DNA from: CBDDEH01 sp965226865
Lineage (GTDB): Bacteria > Chloroflexota > Dehalococcoidia > Lucifugimonadales > JAGWBF01
DNA length: 64,000 nucleotides
Assembly: GCA_965226865.1 (NCBI GenBank)
Contig: CBDDEH010000002.1
Location: forward strand, 303,409 to 367,408
Direction: 5' to 3'
Part shown: one piece after another, positions 62,019 through 64,000 of the stretch
How the letters are laid out: the number at the start of each line of letters is the position of its first letter
Position numbering within the stretch: the stretch's first letter is position 1
Position numbers and translations under genes: made by a program
Notes under the pieces: generated by a model
Told to the model about the DNA's origin: nothing
What the model saw: the letters and a program-made list of their open reading frames with translations, nothing else
Databases searched by the model: none

Positions 62019-62833
62019 TTGTCGTCTCCGTGTTCGTGGTCTGATTGTGGAGGGTGGCTGTGGTGCTGATAGGCGTAGGCCTGTCCGTCCACGTGCACCA
62101 TCAAAAGGTGGGTACCGAAGGTGTCGCTAAGGACCTTTTCGGTCAGTACCTCTCCCGGTGGGCCGTAGGCTACCAGGTGTCGGTTCAGGCAGCACGCCTG
62201 GTGACAGGAGCTGGAAATACAGGAGAGGTCGTGGGTGCTGAGGACCACTGTCGTGCCTTCTGATCTCAAATTCCTAACAGTGTCCAGAAGCTGGTGCTGG
62301 GCTGTGGCGTCGAGTCCGGCCAGCGGTTCGTCCAGCAATAGAAGTTTGGGGTTATCGGCCAGAGCTCGCGCTAACAACACACGTCGCCGCTGCCCACCTG
62401 ACAGCTCTCCAATGAGTCTGTTGCTCAGGTGGGCCATCCTTACCTTCTCAAGGGCCTCCTCGGCAGCCTTCCGGTCTTCCTTCGAAGGCCGTTTGAAGAG
62501 CCCCAGGCCACTGTATCTGCCCATAAGAGCAACGTCTTTCACCGTGACTGGAAAGTCCCAATCGACCAGCTCTATTTGAGGCATATACCCTATCAGCGAC
62601 CGTTGGCCATTTACCGGTTTACCGAACAGCAGTACCTCGCCTCGCCATGGCTGGAGAAGTCCCAGGATGACTTTAAAAAGGGTGGACTTGCCCGAGCCGT
62701 TGGGACCAAGGATCCCGACAATGTCACCCTGGGGTACCTGAAAGCTAACGTCCTCCAGCGCGGTTATGCTCCCATAACCTGCCCATAGCCCTCTGATTTC
62801 TACGACTGGGGCATTTTCGTTATTACTGCTCAT
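62015..62833 (-). CDS. znuC: Metal ABC transporter ATP-binding protein with histidine-rich tail
   Basis: 272 aa. Walker A GILGPNGSGKSTLFK, Q-loop GYMPQIELVDWDFP, signature LSGGQRRRVLLARAL, Walker B KLLLLDEPLAGLD, H-loop VVLSTHDLSC. The C-terminus holds a His/Asp-rich tail (YQHHSHPPQSDHEHGDDK) likely to bind metal. Eighteen bases from znuA. Confidence 0.93.
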   Translation of the reverse strand: MSSNNENAPVVEIRGLWAGYGSITALEDVSFQVPQGDIVGILGPNGSGKSTLFKVILGLLQPWRGEVLLFGKPVNGQRSLIGYMPQIELVDWDFPVTVKDVALMGRYSGLGLFKRPSKEDRKAAEEALEKVRMAHLSNRLIGELSGGQRRRVLLARALADNPKLLLLDEPLAGLDATAQHQLLDTVRNLRSEGTTVVLSTHDLSCISSSCHQACCLNRHLVAYGPPGEVLTEKVLSDTFGTHLLMVHVDGQAYAYQHHSHPPQSDHEHGDDK

Positions 62834-62850
62834 AATAAGGTCCCCTTCGC

Positions 62851-63732
62851 CTAACGCAGGTTATCCCTGAGGCTTGTGGCGTTGAAGCGCATCATGTCTA
62901 TATACGTTGTGACCTTATCGTCGAGGGTATCGGAGTAGATGATTCCGGTTCTGACCCCGGTATCTTCGGCCACCTGCTCCATCACGTCGGGACTGAACTG
63001 GGGCTCGGCGAATACAGCCGTGAAACCCTCTTTCCGGATCTCCTCGATAATCGAAATAACGGCCCCTGGTGTCACGTCGCTGGCGTCACCCGCGACGAAG
63101 GCTGAGACCTTCCAGCCATAGCGTTCTCCGAAGTAACCGAAGGCGTCGTGGAAGGTAACCAGATGTCTCCGCTCCGGTGGCACCTCATCCAGAGTCTGCT
63201 CTATCTCGATGTCCAGGTCGCCGAGTTGCCGGATGTAGGCGGCTGTATTGCTTTTGTAGGCCTGCGAGTTGTTTGGGTCGGCTTGGATCAAGCCGTCCCG
63301 TATCCTTTCCACGTAGTGGATTACAAACAGGGGGTTCTGCCAGAAATGGGGATCGTCTTCGAACCCTCCGGGTTCCAGTCCATTAGTTACCGTGACTTGT
63401 ACCGTTTCGGTACTGATCGCACTGTCTAGAATAGGCTGGAGGAAGTCGTCGAGGCCAAATCCGTTGGAAACGATCACCGCCGCTTCGCTGATGGAGATAC
63501 TGTCCTTGGGGGTGGACTGAAATGAGTGTACGTCAGCCCCGGGGGGTATCAGAACCGAGACTTTCACCTCATCTCCTCCAACATTTTTGGCCAAATCCGC
63601 CAGAATAGACGTGGTCGCCACCACCTTCAACAAGGGTTCGTGGTTTGGGGTGGAGTCCCCACCACATGCGACGAACGCTATCGACGCTGCCAATACAGAA
63701 GCGATTGAAATCCGATGTATGCGTGTCCACAC
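62851..63732 (-). CDS. znuA: Zinc/manganese ABC transporter substrate-binding lipoprotein
   Basis: 293 aa. Lipobox IAFVAC (Cys23) after a signal segment. Metal ligands of the cluster 9 family: His in GADVHSF, His in DDPHFWQNP, His in TFHDAFGYFGERYG, and a carboxylate region near the end (SDTLDDKVTTY). The usual His-rich loop is short or absent. GTG start at 63732, which lies inside the first of three 30-bp-spaced repeats. Confidence 0.9.
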   Translation of the reverse strand: MWTRIHRISIASVLAASIAFVACGGDSTPNHEPLLKVVATTSILADLAKNVGGDEVKVSVLIPPGADVHSFQSTPKDSISISEAAVIVSNGFGLDDFLQPILDSAISTETVQVTVTNGLEPGGFEDDPHFWQNPLFVIHYVERIRDGLIQADPNNSQAYKSNTAAYIRQLGDLDIEIEQTLDEVPPERRHLVTFHDAFGYFGERYGWKVSAFVAGDASDVTPGAVISIIEEIRKEGFTAVFAEPQFSPDVMEQVAEDTGVRTGIIYSDTLDDKVTTYIDMMRFNATSLRDNLR

Positions 63733-63806
63733 TTTGTCTCAACAGGTCCTAATTTTTAAGATTTTGTATCAATAAGTATATATATTTGATACTTTATCTC
63801 AATAGC
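63731..63806 (-). promoter_or_regulatory. Probable Zur-type promoter/operator with three 30-bp-spaced repeats
   Basis: Three copies of a 16-base direct repeat stand at exactly 30-base spacing: ACTTTGTCTCAACAGG (63731), ATTTTGTATCAATAAG (63761), ACTTTATCTCAATAGC (63791). On the minus strand a promoter (TTGAGA 63802-63797, TATACT 63780-63775, spacer 16) overlaps the third copy; the second copy abuts the -10; the first covers the znuA start. A 7-bp inverted repeat, GTATCAA/TTGATAC, spans 63766-63792. A metalloregulator bound here would block znuABC transcription. Confidence 0.7.
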
Positions 63807-63821
63807 GACCAAAAATTTAGA

Positions 63822-64000
63822 TTAGCTCTCTGCCTTGGAAAGGCAATTGCCGCACTTACCATAGACCTCGAGCCAATGGCTCTCTGCCTTGAAGTTGTGC
63901 TGCTTAGACCTCTCGTTCAATAGGTCGTCGATCTCACATCCCAAGAGGTCTTGGGACTGTCCACACTCCGTGCACAGCAGGTGATGGTGATGGCCTCTAT
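63822..64000 (-). CDS. Fur/Zur-family metalloregulator, C-terminal part (runs off window)
   Basis: The visible 59 codons read RGHHHHLLCTECGQSQDLLG, then KQHNFKAESHWLEVYGKCGNC and a stop at 63822-63824. This is the dimerisation/metal half of a Fur-family protein, with the two CxxC structural zinc pairs (CTEC, CGNC) and the HHHH metal-binding segment. It lies immediately upstream of znuABC in the same direction, so Zur is the best assignment. The DNA-binding half lies beyond the window. Confidence 0.88.
   Translation of the reverse strand, partial: RGHHHHLLCTECGQSQDLLGCEIDDLLNERSKQHNFKAESHWLEVYGKCGNCLSKAES

Noticed and set aside
63731..63806. Three evenly spaced repeats as a short CRISPR array
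   Set aside because: Repeats are only about 16 bases and degenerate, spacers about 14 bases, no cas genes, and the position overlaps a promoter and start codon; an operator fits better.

Overview
The window reads as a chromosomal segment of a Chloroflexota bacterium, most likely of the Dehalococcoidia/SAR202 side. This is inferred from gene content and style: a lipoprotein with a long Thr-Pro linker of the kind common in Chloroflexota, an 11-gene complex I cluster without nuoEFG, a succinate dehydrogenase with an HdrB-like subunit, an F420-type NADPH oxidoreductase, and many stand-alone catabolic oxidoreductases. No rRNA, tRNA or CRISPR array was seen. Most of the window is dense, with short gaps and many 1-4 bp stop/start overlaps; no gap exceeds about 300 bases.

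Layout. 1-4.7 kb: Lon-type N-domain protein, FAH-family hydrolase, cyclophilin lipoprotein, 2-hydroxyacid dehydrogenase, FIST sensor protein. 4.8-12.8 kb: YyaL-type thioredoxin-domain protein, then a TCA block of isocitrate dehydrogenase, malate dehydrogenase and SdhA-SdhB-SdhE. 13-14.4 kb: NAD kinase and a Nudix hydrolase. 14.5-25.1 kb: complex I genes nuoABCDHIJK, a 64-aa DUF2007-like gene, nuoLMN. 25.2-30.5 kb: gltX, lspA (with a zinc-ribbon tail), rluD, a frameshifted alpha/beta hydrolase, threonine aldolase, a Rieske ferredoxin. 30.5-39 kb: queE/queC/queF coupled to a Wzz/BY-kinase locus split by an in-frame TGA, then VanZ, two nucleotide-sugar epimerases, a UDP-sugar dehydrogenase and a sugar transferase (surface polysaccharide). 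39-51.1 kb: a three-subunit molybdenum hydroxylase, an amidase with a small partner, Gfo/Idh, GMC oxidoreductase, a PAC2-family protein with an unrecognised partner, SMP-30 and LLM flavoprotein genes. 51.3-54.7 kb: a divergent AroQ-like protein, a MoaD/ThiS protein with an extra tail, a glutaredoxin-thioredoxin reductase fusion, and recF.

The plastic part is 54.7-58.3 kb: a Sir2 gene cut off in its NAD-binding core, an IS3-family element (about 1.3 kb) with probable 5-bp target duplication, an IS110-family transposase remnant, and a visibly more AT-rich patch holding a broken alcohol dehydrogenase and a membrane protein. The window ends (58.3-64 kb) with NpdG, a PEP mutase/isocitrate lyase family enzyme, a second thioredoxin-reductase-like protein, and a znuABC zinc uptake operon next to the 3' end of a Fur/Zur-family regulator. 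The promoter between them carries three direct repeats at exactly 30-bp spacing.

Together the genes describe a respiring heterotroph: TCA dehydrogenases feed a quinone pool through a type-E-like Sdh and a complex I whose electron-input module is not encoded here. The points that most deserve a second look are the split BY-kinase, the LspA-zinc ribbon fusion, the PAC2 pair, the catalytically altered AroQ homologue, the MoaD tail, the DUF2007-like gene inside nuo, the Sir2/IS110/IS3 nested junction, and the Zur-type operator array.
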